Assembly (NCBI GenBank): GCA_003427395.1
Contig: BFEA01000053.1
Location: 3,583,229-3,608,095, forward strand
Origin: Chara braunii
Taxonomy: Eukaryota; Streptophyta; Charophyceae; Charales; Characeae
DNA: 24,867 nucleotides
Direction: 5' to 3'
Shown: in pieces, positions 1 to 10,693 of the stretch
How the letters are laid out: each line of letters begins with the position of its first letter
Numbering within the stretch: the first letter of the stretch is position 1
Made by a program: the position numbers and the translations under genes
The notes under the pieces: model-generated
What the model was told of the DNA's origin: nothing
Seen by the model: only the letters and a program-made list of their open reading frames with translations
The model's database searches: none

Positions 1-178
1 TGCGCCGCCCCATGGCGCTTTCCAAATCCCCAAACCCCTCCCCACTGGCCGCCACGCGTCCGCGAAGTGGCACGTCCGCGCGGACGCGTCCGCGGGGTCG
101 GGGGATTGGCCGCGTCCGCGGATTTCGCCGCGCTCGGCCGCCGCCGAGGGGGATTCATAGCTTCTGTCCCATATGAGG
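1..178. other. CpG-rich segment with CGCG palindrome
   Basis: This stretch is much richer in G, C and CpG than the DNA that follows. The decamer CGCGTCCGCG or close variants recur at about 55-64, 72-80, 85-94 and 111-120. Positions 79-94 (CGCGGACGCGTCCGCG) form a perfect 16-bp palindrome. A short plus-strand open frame (67-255) crosses it, but its composition looks like a by-product of GC richness and I do not call it a gene. It could be the edge of a GC-rich repeat or a CpG-island-like stretch. The window edge prevents a better call. Confidence 0.35.
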
Positions 179-179
179 G

Positions 180-1060
180 AAGGGACCTCTCTGGGTTAGT
201 ATTTCTATACTTCCTTGAGGCTGACGGGAAGTCTCTTGGGAGTATTCTCAGATGATAGAAGAGACCTCTCTGTGATCAGCACTTTGTATTTCCTGAGGCT
301 AATGAGAGGTCTCTCGGAAGTGCATTGTTGGTTGTTGTTTGTTGCTGTTTAGTGCCTCTTGAGACTGAAGGGACGTCTCTAGAAGAATGTATGTTCTGTT
401 ATCTTGGGCATGGACTGTCTGACTGTGGGCATGAGATGTTTGTTGATTGTCTGTGCCTAGGGTTTTCTTCTCTAACCTAAAGATGCGTTGATTGTCGGGG
501 CCAGCCAGAGCCTTACCGCAGTAGGTTGCAATCCGGTGGGGTCAGCAGGTCCCCGACGCGAGTGTCGAATTCCGTAGTTGACTGAGGCTAAGACTCCGGG
601 AGTCTGGCCTGTGAGGTCAAAAGGGGTCAGTTGGAACCTTACCGCAGTTAGAGGTTGCAATCCAGTGAGGTTCGCCAGAGCCTGGAACCGTGGTTAGATC
701 GGGTCCCACGTTCATAAATCTAGGCGGGGCTGTCAGCGCCCTAGGCCAAAAACTGATGGGTGAATTGGTCCTCGACCGAAGTGGTCAAATCCGGGTAAGG
801 GACAGTCTAACTGACGGGAGGTCTACTATCATAGGGTGACCAGATCCGCTATAGTCTGGGTGTCCTGGCGAGAGTGTCAAAGGGTCACCATACTCGAGTA
901 GTGGGTATGGTGGTCCTGACCTGGAGGCAGGTTAAAGGGGCCGTCAAGACAAACGGTCTGATTGGTCCTGGCGTGAGGTGGCCCGAATAAGGTATGTCAG
1001 ACTGACGGGAGGTCTGTCATTCCTTGCCAGTGATGGGTCAAAACTAAGGCAATCAATAAC
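180..1060. repeat. Internally repetitive noncoding DNA, probably transposon-derived
   Basis: No credible gene is visible. The motif CTGACGGGAGGTCT occurs at 811-824 and 1002-1015, with a one-base variant at 221-234. A segment around ACCGCAGTAGGTTGCAATCC (about 515-540) returns diverged at about 639-662. GTCCTGGCG/GTCCTGACC phrases recur at about 860, 914 and 965. Near the left end, 260-270 and 304-314 are perfect 11-bp inverted repeats (AGAGACCTCTC and GAGAGGTCTCT). This mix of short diverged repeats resembles untranslated or LTR regions of retroelements, but I found no matching second LTR and no primer-binding site, so the class is open. Confidence 0.4.
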
Positions 1061-1230
1061 TCTTGGGTGTGAAGAACGGTTTATGTTTCTTTATTACTTT
1101 ATTATGGGTTTCTATATTTATTTATTTCTATTTAATTACTGATTGATGACTGCTTGTCAGGGAGCCTGTATGTTGGGACTGTGGAACTCACTGTTTTGCA
1201 GGATCATGTTGACACTTCAAGAGCTCCAAA

Positions 1231-1400
1231 GCCAGAGAAAAGTAAAAGGGTTGGTATCCCCCTTTATTTGTCTGAGAAAGTGAGGATATGCCTCGCTTGG
1301 ACCAGAGAAAAAGAACGGGGTTTGGTATCCCTGAGTTGCTTGGGAAGTTGAGAAGACGTCTCACTCAAGTCAGAGAACAGGAAAAGGGTTTGGTATACCA
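1231..1400 (+). repeat. Three-copy diverged tandem repeat, period about 69 bp
   Basis: Three related units begin near 1231, 1301 and 1369. Each contains a CAGAGAA-type core, then an A/G-rich stretch, then GGGTTTGGTAT or GGGTTGGTAT (ending near 1257, 1327 and 1397). The ~30 bp before the second and third cores also align (GAAAGTGAGG- and GGAAGTTGAG-like), so this is a true tandem array and not only a repeated core. The units are diverged, so the array is old. Overlapping short plus-strand frames (1154-1663) run through it, but none looks like a known protein. Confidence 0.5.
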
Positions 1401-1729
1401 TATCCCTAGTATGGCAGACAAAATGAGTGTCCTCAACGTTAAAGTCAATTGGACAATATCCCTGGCATCACTATCAAGACAAGGAACAAAATAACTTCAT
1501 AGCTGAAAAAGTTCAGCGGCAAGTCAAGCCAGCAGTTGATGAGAAATCCTTCTTAAATTTATCTGGTGGTCGACAAGCACAAGGAACCTGCATCCCTGGC
1601 CTTAAGATACTCAAATTCTCAAGCCAGGAACGCTATAAAGGGTGGCATGAACAGAAGGTTTGAAAGGAGAAGATTCAGAAATTTGAGAGAAAATTGTACT
1701 TATACAGGATGTAGAAGACAGCCATGAAC

Positions 1730-2142
1730 TCAATCTGAAGTAAAGAAAGAAGAAAGAGAATGCAGAAAAAGAACGCAATCACTAAGATGAGAAAAGGGAG
1801 AAGTTGTACATGGGATGGGGGTTGATGGAACAGGCACTAGGGTTTTGCTTGCCGCGGGGATAGTAGGTGCTCTAGGTGAGTATGGAGGAGAGGGGGTGTC
1901 GGGCGCGCCGTAGCGCGCCTCAAACTTTTTCTGGAAGTACTCCATCCTCGTAGGGGATAGAGTCCTTTCGTACCAGCCGGTAAATGTTTGGTGCGAGTAT
2001 GCCTCGTGTGGGAGCCGTAACCTCACGCTTCCTCGTCCTCCTCTGAGCTATATTCACGTCGTGTGCGAGTTGGCGGCTCTTCACGAGCCTTTCCTCCCCT
2101 GCCACCTCTTCCTCTTCCATGTCCTCGACGTGCCTTAGGCAT
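1730..2142 (-). CDS. Putative RG-rich/acidic protein, broken reading frame
   Basis: On the minus strand an ATG at 2142-2140 opens a 39-codon frame ending at 2023. It starts MPKARRGHGRGRGGRGG and ends in an acidic Ser/Glu/Asp tail. At the stop the next minus-strand frame opens from 2026 and runs to 1730. It reads RLRLPHEAYSHQTFTGW near its start, then an aromatic and charged stretch, then a Pro/Ser/Thr-rich end. The RG repeats, the acidic patch and the change of frame exactly at the end of the first part suggest one protein broken by an indel, or two exons. RG-rich tracts in general bind RNA or are disordered; that is family knowledge, not proof here. I do not recognise the protein. It may be a transposon-borne or host pseudogene. 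Confidence 0.3.
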
Positions 2143-2488
2143 GGTGCAAAAAGAAAGAGACGAGGAACGTTGCGACGAAATAGAGATTAAAAGAGGGCTT
2201 GAGAACGAGAAGATTGAATTACTAAGAGAAGAGAGAGGAGAGCTAATACACAGGTCATGCAGAATTGTTATGCGTTGCGAAGGGAGAGAGAAAGACGATG
2301 TTGCGCTGTAGGAAAGCAAGATGACAGTTGACGCAGGATCGCGATGAGAAACATTGCCGTTGCTTGTAAAAAAAATGGGTAAAGGAGTTCTCAACTCATA
2401 TTATTTTATACTGATCGACTACTGCGTTTTGGCGGGGATGCTGGGCGGGGGTTTGGTATCATGTCGGAGGGCGCGGTGTCCCGGCCCT

Positions 2489-2558
2489 CCGCTGCGTACC
2501 AGTCCATCCGCTCACTTACCGCTGACTTACCGCTGCGTACCAGTCCATCCGCTCACTT
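2489..2558 (+). repeat. 29-bp direct repeat, two copies, period 41
   Basis: Positions 2489-2517 and 2530-2558 are identical 29-mers beginning CCGCTGCGTACC and ending CCGCTCACTT. They are separated by 12 bp that also contain a CTGACTTAC fragment, and a third partial echo (ATACCAGTCCG) lies at 2573-2583. The identity of the two copies indicates recent local duplication. No gene overlaps convincingly. Confidence 0.7.
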
Positions 2559-3239
2559 CCGCTGTAAGCCCGATACCAGTCCGCAGGGTCGTGTGGAATT
2601 GATAGGCTCAGATACTGGGCTTTCCAATAGTACTATGTAGGTTCAGTACCCTGCCTAACAGTGTGCCGCCCCGTAGCTGAAGTGACCGTCGGGGTTGCCT
2701 AGCGTGTTAGAAAAGGGGTAGCACAGTTAGCCGCGCGTTGGGCCCCGATGGTCATGATCTGGGCTAAGTGCAGAAGAGGGATAGTGATAGTCAATTTGTT
2801 GTTCCCAACTGCACGTCGGGCACCTATAGTCGTGTTATGGGGTAGGTGTAGAAGGGATGGTCACTATTAAAAGAAAAGGGGAGAAAGCTCCGAAAAAAAA
2901 AAAAAAAGAAGGAAAAAAGAGAGACTACAAATGCATTTATCGAATTATGGCTTTTTTTAACCGGAAAGTTCTAGCGGTGGTACATATCTTTCCTTCTTGT
3001 ATTTTATTCTTTTTTTCTCTACTGCAAGGAAAATAAGCAACAGCGAGATGACAATTCCAGATCACATCATCACATTGCAAGCCAAATAGTCACACCGTGT
3101 CCAGATAGCAGCATTGCACCAATAATACACCAATGGAGTTTCGTAGCACTGAAAACCAATGTCCGTGGAGAGCACACTCTCTCCTCTCAACAAAAGAGTC
3201 CAGCTCCCTTACACTCACAATTGGTGCTCACCGCCCAGC
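2559..3239. other. Noncoding stretch with an A15 tract
   Basis: No supportable gene is seen. A run of 15 A residues lies at 2893-2907, followed by further A/G-rich sequence. Read on the minus strand this is a T-rich tract, and the LTR further right also contains a long T tract (22856-22879) downstream of its conserved part. The decayed minus-strand LTR to the right may therefore reach into this stretch, but sequence similarity between 2880 and 3240 is too weak for me to assert it. Two diverged copies of a GTGCAGAAGAGGGATAG-like phrase occur near 2769 and 2847. Confidence 0.35.
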
Positions 3240-4031
3240 CTAGTCCTACACAGCTACTACAGACTACAAAAAGACAATGCAACTGTTGACATCAGCAGCA
3301 GCCCGAACTACTTGACGATGCCGCCCATGCAGACCATCGCCAATACAAGGTACGTTCCCTCACATCATCATCATCATCATCATCATCCTTCACCTATCCC
3401 CTGACTTCACCCACATCTGTCCTCTCTGTCACCCGAAGACCACCCCTGCGCTTCACTGTAGTCCAAGCCCACCAGCTATGGTGGCTGGGCTATGGCGCTG
3501 CCCTCGGCAACGCCCTCCTCCTCTGCACGACCGCACGTGCTGCACCTCGCCTCTCACCGCTAGCAGCAGCCTACGAGCATAAGCTCCAGCAGCGCTGCCG
3601 CCCAGCATGTGAGTGTCTGAATGAGGCAGCCAAGGCCGAGCTCTTTCCTTTATGGAAAGAGTTGGCCTGCTCACGCAGCCTGGCTGCCTTGGCCTGGGCC
3701 TAGAAGCTTCCGGAAGGCCCCAGGAGGCTACCTGGATGCAGCAACTACTGGGCTGCTGGGCCGTTCGGTTGGGCGCCCAACTGTCTCTGTATGAGGCTGC
3801 GAATCACGACCAGGGCCTGCATTCTTTGGAAAAGGCCCGGTAGGCCGTGGAAATGTCCTTGTTGCTTGGCCTGTGTTTCTTTCAACCAACTGGCGCGTCG
3901 CAACTGCCTGAACCCCAAATATGAAATTGACATTCGAAGGCCCTTTGCAAAAAGCCAGGCCCGCCTTCACTTAGGGCGGGTAAGGCTGCAGACAGGGCCC
4001 CATAGGCCTATCGAGGATCCTGATCCTCGTA
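3240..4031 (-). repeat. Decayed LTR fragment related to the LTRs of element 2, inverted
   Basis: Read on the minus strand this segment follows the start of the LTR at 20859 in the same order. Near 4029 a GAGGATnnnGnnCCTC start resembles the LTR terminus. At 3980-3958 CCGCCCTAAGTGAAGGCGGG matches the LTR at 12996-13015 exactly. Near 3900 a GCGCCAGTTGGTTG block matches GCACGCCAGTTGGTTG of the LTR. Further on come GGTGGTCTTCGG...GTGTGGGTGAAG-like and ACGTACCTTGT blocks. The collinear order of four blocks makes common ancestry convincing despite heavy divergence. The outer LTR end seems preserved near 4031; the other end fades near 3240 or lower. It is either a solo or truncated LTR, or the 3' LTR of a lost minus-strand element. 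A purine-rich stretch (minus strand, just beyond 4031) could be a polypurine tract. Confidence 0.6.
3363..3386 (+). repeat. (CAT)8 microsatellite
   Basis: Eight perfect CAT units lie inside the decayed LTR fragment. In one frame they read as eight histidines, but the surrounding frame shows no other sign of coding, so this is a simple sequence repeat. Confidence 0.9.
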
Positions 4032-7000
4032 CTACCTTTGATTTTTTTTATTTCCCCTTTTGTCACTTCGCGGGAAGGAGGGCAGATGTTTCATTTTCGA
4101 ACTTCGATTGAAGTCTGGTGGTCTGCACTAACCCGACCCTTCAAGTATCGCACTGTGACTGACCTGTCTGGCTTAGCGCCGCCCAGTGAGACCCCAAAAG
4201 AGGGGTAACCCGCGACTGCTTCGGTAGGAAGCCTATCAACCCCCAGGGGGGCGGTCATAGGCCCCCTCCTTACCATCGGATACGGGTACCCATTAGTGGT
4301 AGCCCGTAAGTGCCCTATGAAGGAAGTGGAGTGTCGGGCGGTATTCTGTTATGGGACAGCCGCACCAGCAAATATGTCACTCGAAAACAAAGGGGTTGTG
4401 ATGGACGGCAGGGAGTTCTGCTCTAATATGATCGTTGGGGTGCGGTCCTTTATCTTCTTTCTTCCTTTAAATTTTATTTTATCTTTTACTCATTTTTCTA
4501 AGATCTAATCATTAACGTTCATAATTTAAATGTTTGCTGAATTAAATCCCTCATTTAGAACACGGGGATCGTGGTAGGTAGAGGTCTTATAAAACAGAAG
4601 GGAGTTGTGTTATTGGCTACTCGGGTACAGGCGGTCCCGTTATGCTGAGTACGGGTGAGCCGAAGAACGAGGACCGGGCGACGAAATGAGCGTGTGATTT
4701 CGTCTGTGTGCGCATGCGCCGTGTGTTCGGTTCTGGCTATTCTAGAGCCAGTAGCCTAACACTATGCACGATCTTTTCAATAGAGGAGTGGCTAGGGCGC
4801 GTAGTAATGACCTTTTTGGCTATAGGCCAGGGTACTTGAGGTTCTACTGGAGCTGGGAGCCTATGCGCGAAGAGGGGGCTACAATGAAAGTCTGCCTGAG
4901 CTATAGTAAAAGTGACGGGCAGGCAAGGTTAAAGATAAACGTCTACGGTGGGAAAGAACAAGAGATGAGGAAAGATGAGAAAGTACGGGGGTAGTCACCG
5001 AGGCTCGCAACCGAGCCGAGCGGAGGTGCAGGAGGGATGGAGTGACTGCGGCCTTGAAGGTTACGATCACTTACCACGAGGGAGACCTCCACGAGCAAAA
5101 CTGAACGAGAGCAGCAGGAGTTGGACCGGGACTAAGAGGCCGAGTCCAAAGCCAGCGACGCGCTGACGCAGTCCTGGCACGGACTGGAGCAGTGGAGGAG
5201 GGAGCATCCGCCGGCCGAGTCGGTAGAGGACGGGCTAGAGGCTAGTTCGGCCCAGCGGAGGGATTGAGCACGCGCAGATGGTTACAGTGACAGAGGTACA
5301 ATGGACTATTCATGCGCGCGAGAGAGACTAGACATGGGGCGTTTGCAAGTGCAAAGAATGCTCAGGGTGCTGATGTCAACGATGACTCCCGCGCGCAGGA
5401 AGCTAAAGAGGGGACACGTGTGCGGAGCAGAGGGGAACTTGAGGTGACGACGAGAACAAGCCCGCTAGGGGTTTGTGAGTAAGCGACCGGGAGTGGGGAG
5501 TTTTCAAGAGGCTTCACATATGATTCAGAGAGAGGAGAGTCGTGCATGACACGTGAACGCCTATGGTGGCAGGTTCACTCAGTCGACGCCAGCTATTTCT
5601 TTACTTGATTTGCGCGCTGCTTGGGCAGTCTTCATCTCTAACCTTGGCGGTCCCTTTGTTGTCAGCGTGACGATGCTCTAGCCATAACATGTACATGGTA
5701 GAGGGAGAGAGGGAATCTAGACGAGGTTAGACACTCTGGGGAACGGAATCGTCCATCTTTCTTGCTGACGTCTTGAGACAAAACATTGCGTGCTGGCGGT
5801 CACCTCATATCTTACTCTCACCATAGTTGAGACACATAGATACATGTGCATGGGTTCGTGGCGGTCATCATGGCCTCTCAGAGCGTGCAGACGAGGACTC
5901 TGTGTGTGTGCCTTATGCTGTCTACGTGTGATTAGTGTGGTATTGTATTGTGAAGAGATCAACAAAGAGCTGTGAACACGCGTGAGTGAGCGGCGCTCAT
6001 GGGAGAGAAAGGAGGGAGAACTCATGTGTACTTGGCGGTCACGTTAAGGCGTGTTTGGTGCTTGATCGCCCTCTAGACTTCGCCTGCATCTATGCAGTCT
6101 ATTGCTCGATCACTAATCACCGCCGGAAACAGAGGGATGATTTTGCGCGTGCCAAGATAGTTGCGTGACAGAATGCGGACAGGGTTCACACAATATGCTC
6201 GGGGCCTCGACTCGTGTTAATCATAGACCGCACTTTACACGTGGATATCTTAATGCATACACTGTCTCGAGCGAGAACAAACTCACGCTCGCGGCCGTAA
6301 CGCCGAGTACAGAGTAACCTTGCAAGCTAACCCAATGAACTGCTTGATTAGATCAAATGCCTTGAGCTCCCTTAATAAGAATGATTAGGGTTAAGTCTTG
6401 TAATGGTATGCAGAATATGGATAGGTCATATAACTAAAGCAAGTGTGTTTAGGGTGCTTGATAAGAGGAAGCGCTCTGGCGATATTGTTACGTGTGAGAA
6501 ATCTCAGTGCTGGCCTTGTCCAGTTTTCAAAGTACCTTTCTACAGCTGAGTATACCGTAATCCTAATGGTATGGTATTTGAAGTTGCTCGTGCTCATTCA
6601 CCGTTCAGGACGCGGCCTACTCCTAGCATACACCGACACCTTGAGAGAATGGGCGCCTGTATACTATTTTAAGAACAGATAGTCACTGGGTCAACGTTAA
6701 AGTTGATATGTGGTTGATTCCTCTGATCGCCGTCATCCGATCAGGAAGGCCCTGTCCTGTATAGACTACTATCTGCTGTAAAGAGGCAGGCGTTATCTAA
6801 ATTATTAGAGGCAAACGGCTCATGGGAGCGCATGCCTTAAGTTGTAAAAGGGTTGGCGCAAGTGTGAGTCAATTACTGCATGTTCCCCCGGCTGCCCCGA
6901 CAAGTAACGATTACTAGAGAACGCAGATTGCAGAACCACCCCTCCTGACCCTCAGAGTCACAGACATCTTAACTCAAAAGGACGGACTATGGGAGACCTG

Positions 7001-7650
7001 AAGAGTAGGGGAGGGGAAACAAGGGAAAACATTATGTAGCTAACTTACGTGATAGGACGAAAGAGAACGAAACAAACAGGAGAGCTTTCGTGTGACAAGA
7101 GGAAAAATCTCAATTGAGCGTGCGGGTCATCATTAAAATCAAGACTGTAAGGGCTATTTATATGGTTTCGTCATTCCAGTCTGTTACCGAGATCAGGGCA
7201 TGAGCTGCAGAAAGAAAGATCTGCTCACTCCCTAGTGAATGACACAAAAGCATCTTGCATTCCGTCAAACTAAGTCTTGCAGCCCAAGATATCCAGTGTC
7301 ATGACTCGATACGAGCGGCAGTACGCGACACTCTATGTTACAGCGGGGTAGAGATTCACTAACCAAGCCACGATTGAACTCGTGCGCTAGTATCAACGAC
7401 GCCCGTGTGCTGCACACAAGCAGAGTGAGACAAGGCGGAGGCGAGGTCAGTGATCTGGAACGCACATACAGTAAGCAAACGGAAGCTATGTAACCTTGGT
7501 TCTTATTGGTTGAGGACATGCAGCGGGCAAACGGCCCAAATGGAAAATCTTAGCAGTGTTCCACAACAACAAAACAGTCGGAACCTAGCAAACCCTACTT
7601 TACAATAACACTACGACTAGCAGAACTTCCGTTTTCTTTCCTCGGGAATC
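4032..7650. other. Long stretch without a recognisable gene
   Basis: Open frames here are all short (about 60-105 codons), occur on both strands, and look like chance frames. I see no protein motif, RNA gene, LTR or clear tandem array. A near-perfect inverted repeat, CGAGGATC-CT-GATCCTCG, lies just left of the start (4012-4029). The part at about 4100-4300 is moderately GC-rich. The rest has no strong bias. It may be old transposon DNA decayed beyond recognition, or ordinary intergenic DNA. Confidence 0.4.
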
Positions 7651-7830
7651 ATGCACAACAGTGATACTCTGGTGATGTCCTATGCCGATTACCGAGATGG
7701 AGTAGAAGGATGGGAAGAAGAGGCATACCGAGACATGGATTCTCATAGACAGACTCAACGAGAACATGCAGTTCGGATAGTCAATGAAGAGAGGTATATA
7801 GAATATGTGTCCTACTTTTACGGCTTGACG
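7651..7830 (+). CDS. Candidate protein-coding exon of unknown gene
   Basis: An ATG at 7651 opens 60 codons rich in charged and aromatic residues (start MHNSDTLVMSYADYRDG). They end at ACG followed by GTAAGC (7831-7836), a close match to the eukaryotic 5' splice consensus. The frame runs a few codons past the donor and stops at 7858-7860, as expected for intron sequence. An in-frame TAG at 7618-7620 lies upstream, so this is either a first exon or one with a nearby acceptor. The residue composition looks like a real protein and unlike the simple or low-complexity chance frames around it. I do not recognise the protein. Segments further right (8016-8552) may be later exons, but a clean spliced frame could not be built. 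Confidence 0.3.
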
Positions 7831-8015
7831 GTAAGCTACACAGCACCGGCTCATTCCTAGAAACAGCGGAGCAGGCTCGGACAAAACTCAGGTGAGCACA
7901 AAGATACCGAAGTTTCCCCGTCAAACATTTCAAACATCAGATAACACCCAACTATCAGCAGGCTTCTTAGCATTTCGCCACTATGTAACTAGTGTTAAAT
8001 GATTTATTATCCCAG

Positions 8016-8552
8016 CAGCATTCAACCATTTGTCAATCAACACTCAGACTTTTACCTACCGCAAAGATCAATTTCAGACGAACAGTCTTTCTCTACGAAG
8101 ACATTGGATCAATTTTCAAAACCACTACTGCATATTAACACAGTACAACCCTTCTCAGTTGACGACTCAGTTCTCGTCAATCTCGGATTGCTTCCAGGGA
8201 TGCAGTCCAATATCAATACATTAGTGCAGTCGGTTTCAGGCAGGTAAACCTGTCAACTTTTGTGGTTCACACAGAATTTGCAGGGGGTGTTATACATGAC
8301 CTGAGGGTCTACTTGAAGAAGGGCAGGGAAACACATGAGCACTTCGACTCAGTCTGGACCTCGGCAGCCAGGTACCTTGAATAAAAGGAGAGAGAGTTTG
8401 ACGACAATGGTACCAAGATGATCCGTAGTTTTGGACCAAAGCTCTACACAGATTACCCCAAGTCTCCAGTTCCTCTTACTCTCACTGATTGTTCTTATTG
8501 GGGTGAACTGGTAGATCTGGCCAGGAGGTACATTTCTCCGGTAGTTCATTAA
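8016..8552 (+). pseudogene. Coding-like segment with in-frame stops, possible gene remnant
   Basis: A TTATTATCCCAG acceptor-like sequence ends at 8015. Reading in the frame of 8016, the segment carries stops near 8127, at 8160 and at 8382-8384. It is otherwise strikingly protein-like, notably TEFAGGVIHDLRVYLKKGR at 8271-8327 and SPVPLTLTDCSYWGELVDL at 8463-8519, with a final stop at 8550. Alternatively, GCCAG|GTACC (8371) and CAGGAG|GTACAT (8528) could be splice donors. A second frame (7999-8247) is also open through the first part and ends at a CAG|GTAAAC donor-like site (8243). The competing models and the stops mean I call it a possible remnant or mis-modelled set of exons of one gene with 7651-7830. 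The family is not recognised. Confidence 0.3.
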
Positions 8553-8944
8553 TCCTCCAAATGATCAAACTTTACCCATCTTACAGACGGTATGGTGCTA
8601 CATCATTTTCTTTATAAACAATGCCTAGCATGCCTTAGGTTATACACGAACAAGTTGCAAAACTACTTCTCTCTTCTTTAGGTATGTGACTAGACCATTC
8701 AGCTTAGAAACAATGCCTAGTCATCATGAATTGTTTCAATATCCAATGTTTATACAATTCTCTGACTTGTCTTCAAATATGGACAGGGGACAACCATTGT
8801 GCTTAAAAGCAATGTTCAACTTGCCCAGTTTACTTTCAATGACACTCTTAACTTTATTTCTCTCCTTAGTGATACGTCTTAAGCGAGAGCATTCTACTTA
8901 GAAAAAGTATCAAACTCTCTGTTCACATGCAAATATAAATAAAT
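8553..8944. other. A/T-rich stretch with a strong splice-acceptor-like site
   Basis: A pyrimidine tract ending TTCTTCTCTCTTCTTTAG (to about 8681) is a very good 3' splice-site match. The frame after it (8682-8901) is open for about 70 codons and could be another exon of the coding-like region to the left, but its composition (Leu/Ser/Phe-rich) is not decisive. The phrase ACAATGCCTAG occurs twice (about 8619 and 8710). Beyond about 8900 the sequence passes into element 1; no LTR or gag is seen at that junction. Confidence 0.25.
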
Positions 8945-9739
8945 ATGGATGTGATCCACTCGGCTTTCCTTTGTGACTGGTTGTGCCTAGATAGTTGTCC
9001 AGAGACTGCATGTGTTAGAGTCTCTTTAGGCACCTCCCTCACAGGCGTGGCTGGCGAGCTAAAGGAGAGAATGCCCACCTGGGCCAAGATGAAGAAACAG
9101 AGTAGAGGACAGCTAGTACTAGTAGATGTAGAAGTCTTTAGGAGCAGAGTAGGGGCCCTCGTAGATAGTGGGGCCACTCGCAGCTATATTAGTAGAAAGG
9201 CGCCGCAAAAGTTAAAGTTGGGATTAAAAGTCCAAAAGTTAGCAGACCCCATAGTAAGTATCCTCGCAGATAATCGCACGATGCGAGTAGAGGATTACGT
9301 AGAGGGAGTCCAGGCGTACTTCCGCCTAGAGAAAGATGGGAAGGTGGAGAGAGTTCTCCATTCCCCGACTCTCCTCGTAGAGGACAACCTCCCATTTGAC
9401 ATAGTCATAGGAATGGACTGGGGAGAGGCAGCAGGGGCCACACTCCTTCTGAGAGAGCATGAGTGTAGGCTCCCTAGTCCATCGGGCGAGGTGAAGATTG
9501 CTCGATTGTTTCATGTGTCAGGAGTAGACAACTCCTTAGCACATTGCTGTCTTAGCACTCCTGCATTTGCAAGGCTAGTGAAGAAGGAACAACTAGAAGA
9601 ACAGGTTTTTGTAGCCTACGTTAGACCCGTTACCGAGCCTAAAGAGGAAAAGCGCATAGATCCCGCTATTGCCAAGCTGCTGGAAGAATACACAGATTTA
9701 GCTAAGCCGCCAACAGGGGTAGTCCCGCGGCCTATCTAG
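8945..9739 (+). pseudogene. Element 1 aspartic protease region
   Basis: This would be the retropepsin that cleaves the polyprotein. The active-site motif is LVDSGAT (Asp at residue 74, codon 9164). The second family hallmark is IGMDW, residues 155-159. Element 2 shows the same arrangement. The ATG at 8945 is simply the first Met of the open frame. The first ~50 residues show no similarity to element 2 and probably derive from flanking DNA at the truncation point. The frame ends at TAG 9737-9739, just after a PRPI sequence in the linker to RT. The same frame continues beyond the stop without shift, so this stop is a point mutation inside a longer polyprotein and not a natural end. Confidence 0.85.
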
Positions 9740-10693
9740 CATCACATTGAGATAAAGTCTGGCAATAGGACTCCTAAGGGAGCAGTGTATAGGGTGTCCC
9801 CGCGGGAGTTGGAGGAGTTGCGCAAGCAGTTAGATGAACTCTTAGAGAAGGGTTGGATTAGGCCCAGTTCGTCTCCATTTGGAGCACCTGTTCTATTTGT
9901 CCCCAAGAAGGAGGGAGAGCTTAGAATGTGCATTGACTATAGGGGTCTCAATGCTATTACAGTGAAGAATGCGGAGCCACTGCCCCGTATAGATGATCTT
10001 TTAGATAGGGTGCAGGGTTGCAAGTACTTTTCAAAGATAGATTTGACGTTCGGATATCATCAGATAGAGGTTCATCCTGATGATCAGTATAAGACTGCAT
10101 TCCGGACTAGGTATGGGCACTACGAGTTCATAGTTATGCCCTTTGGACTAACCAAAGCTCCAACAACTTTTCAGCGTTGTATGAACGACTTATTTAGGCC
10201 GTGGTTAGATAGGTTTGTAGTAGTCTACTTAGATGATATTCTAGTGTTCAGTAGGACCCTCCTGGAGCATGAGGGTCATCTGAGGCAGGTCTTGGAGAAG
10301 CTGAGAAAGGCTAACTTCAAGATCAACGCAAAGAAGTGCGAATGGGCAAAGACCCAAGTTTTGTATTTAGGCCATGTCTTAGACGGAGACGACATTAAGC
10401 CAGAAGATAGCAAAATAGCAACGACTAGAGATTGGCCTATGCCCCGCACGTTAACAGAGTTGCGGTCATTCTTAGGCCTAGCTAACTATTACAGGAAGTT
10501 TGTGAGAAACTTCTCCACGATTGTTGCACCCCTTCGCAGATTGCTGAAGAAAGAAACAATCTGGAAGTGGGACAAGGACTGCACGTCTGCCATGAAGAAA
10601 CTGAAGCAAGCATTGATAAGGTACCCAGTCCTTAAGGTAGCCGATCCGTCCTTACTTTTCGTCGTCACCACTGACGCGAGCAGTATGGTATAG
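9740..10693 (+). pseudogene. Element 1 reverse transcriptase and start of RNase H
   Basis: The frame continues from the protease after the stop at 9737. RT landmarks appear in order: a GWIRPS segment, MCIDYRGLN, the first catalytic Asp in FSKIDL (where the usual arginine or lysine-serine before GYHQ is TF), MPFGLTKAP, and the YLDD box at 10226-10237. Next come FLGLANYYRKF and the first RNase H aspartate in TTDAS. The enzyme copies element RNA into DNA and RNase H removes the RNA strand. The frame breaks in RNase H: after about 10683 the protein continues in the next frame and the old frame stops at TAG 10691-10693. The break is consistent with loss of one base. RT itself looks intact. Confidence 0.92.

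Noticed and set aside
2454-2465. TGGTATCATGTC, similar to an initiator-Met primer-binding site
   Set aside because: It matches only in part, no LTR end precedes it, and the similar TTGGTATCCC phrases at 1252, 1322 and 1392 are part of a tandem repeat.
2893-2907. A15 tract as the tail of a retroposed (LINE/SINE) insertion
   Set aside because: No target-site duplication or retroposon body was recognised to its left, and a T tract of a minus-strand LTR explains it at least as well.
3159-3404. Open frame with eight consecutive His codons
   Set aside because: The His run is a CAT microsatellite inside a decayed minus-strand LTR; the rest of the frame has no protein character.
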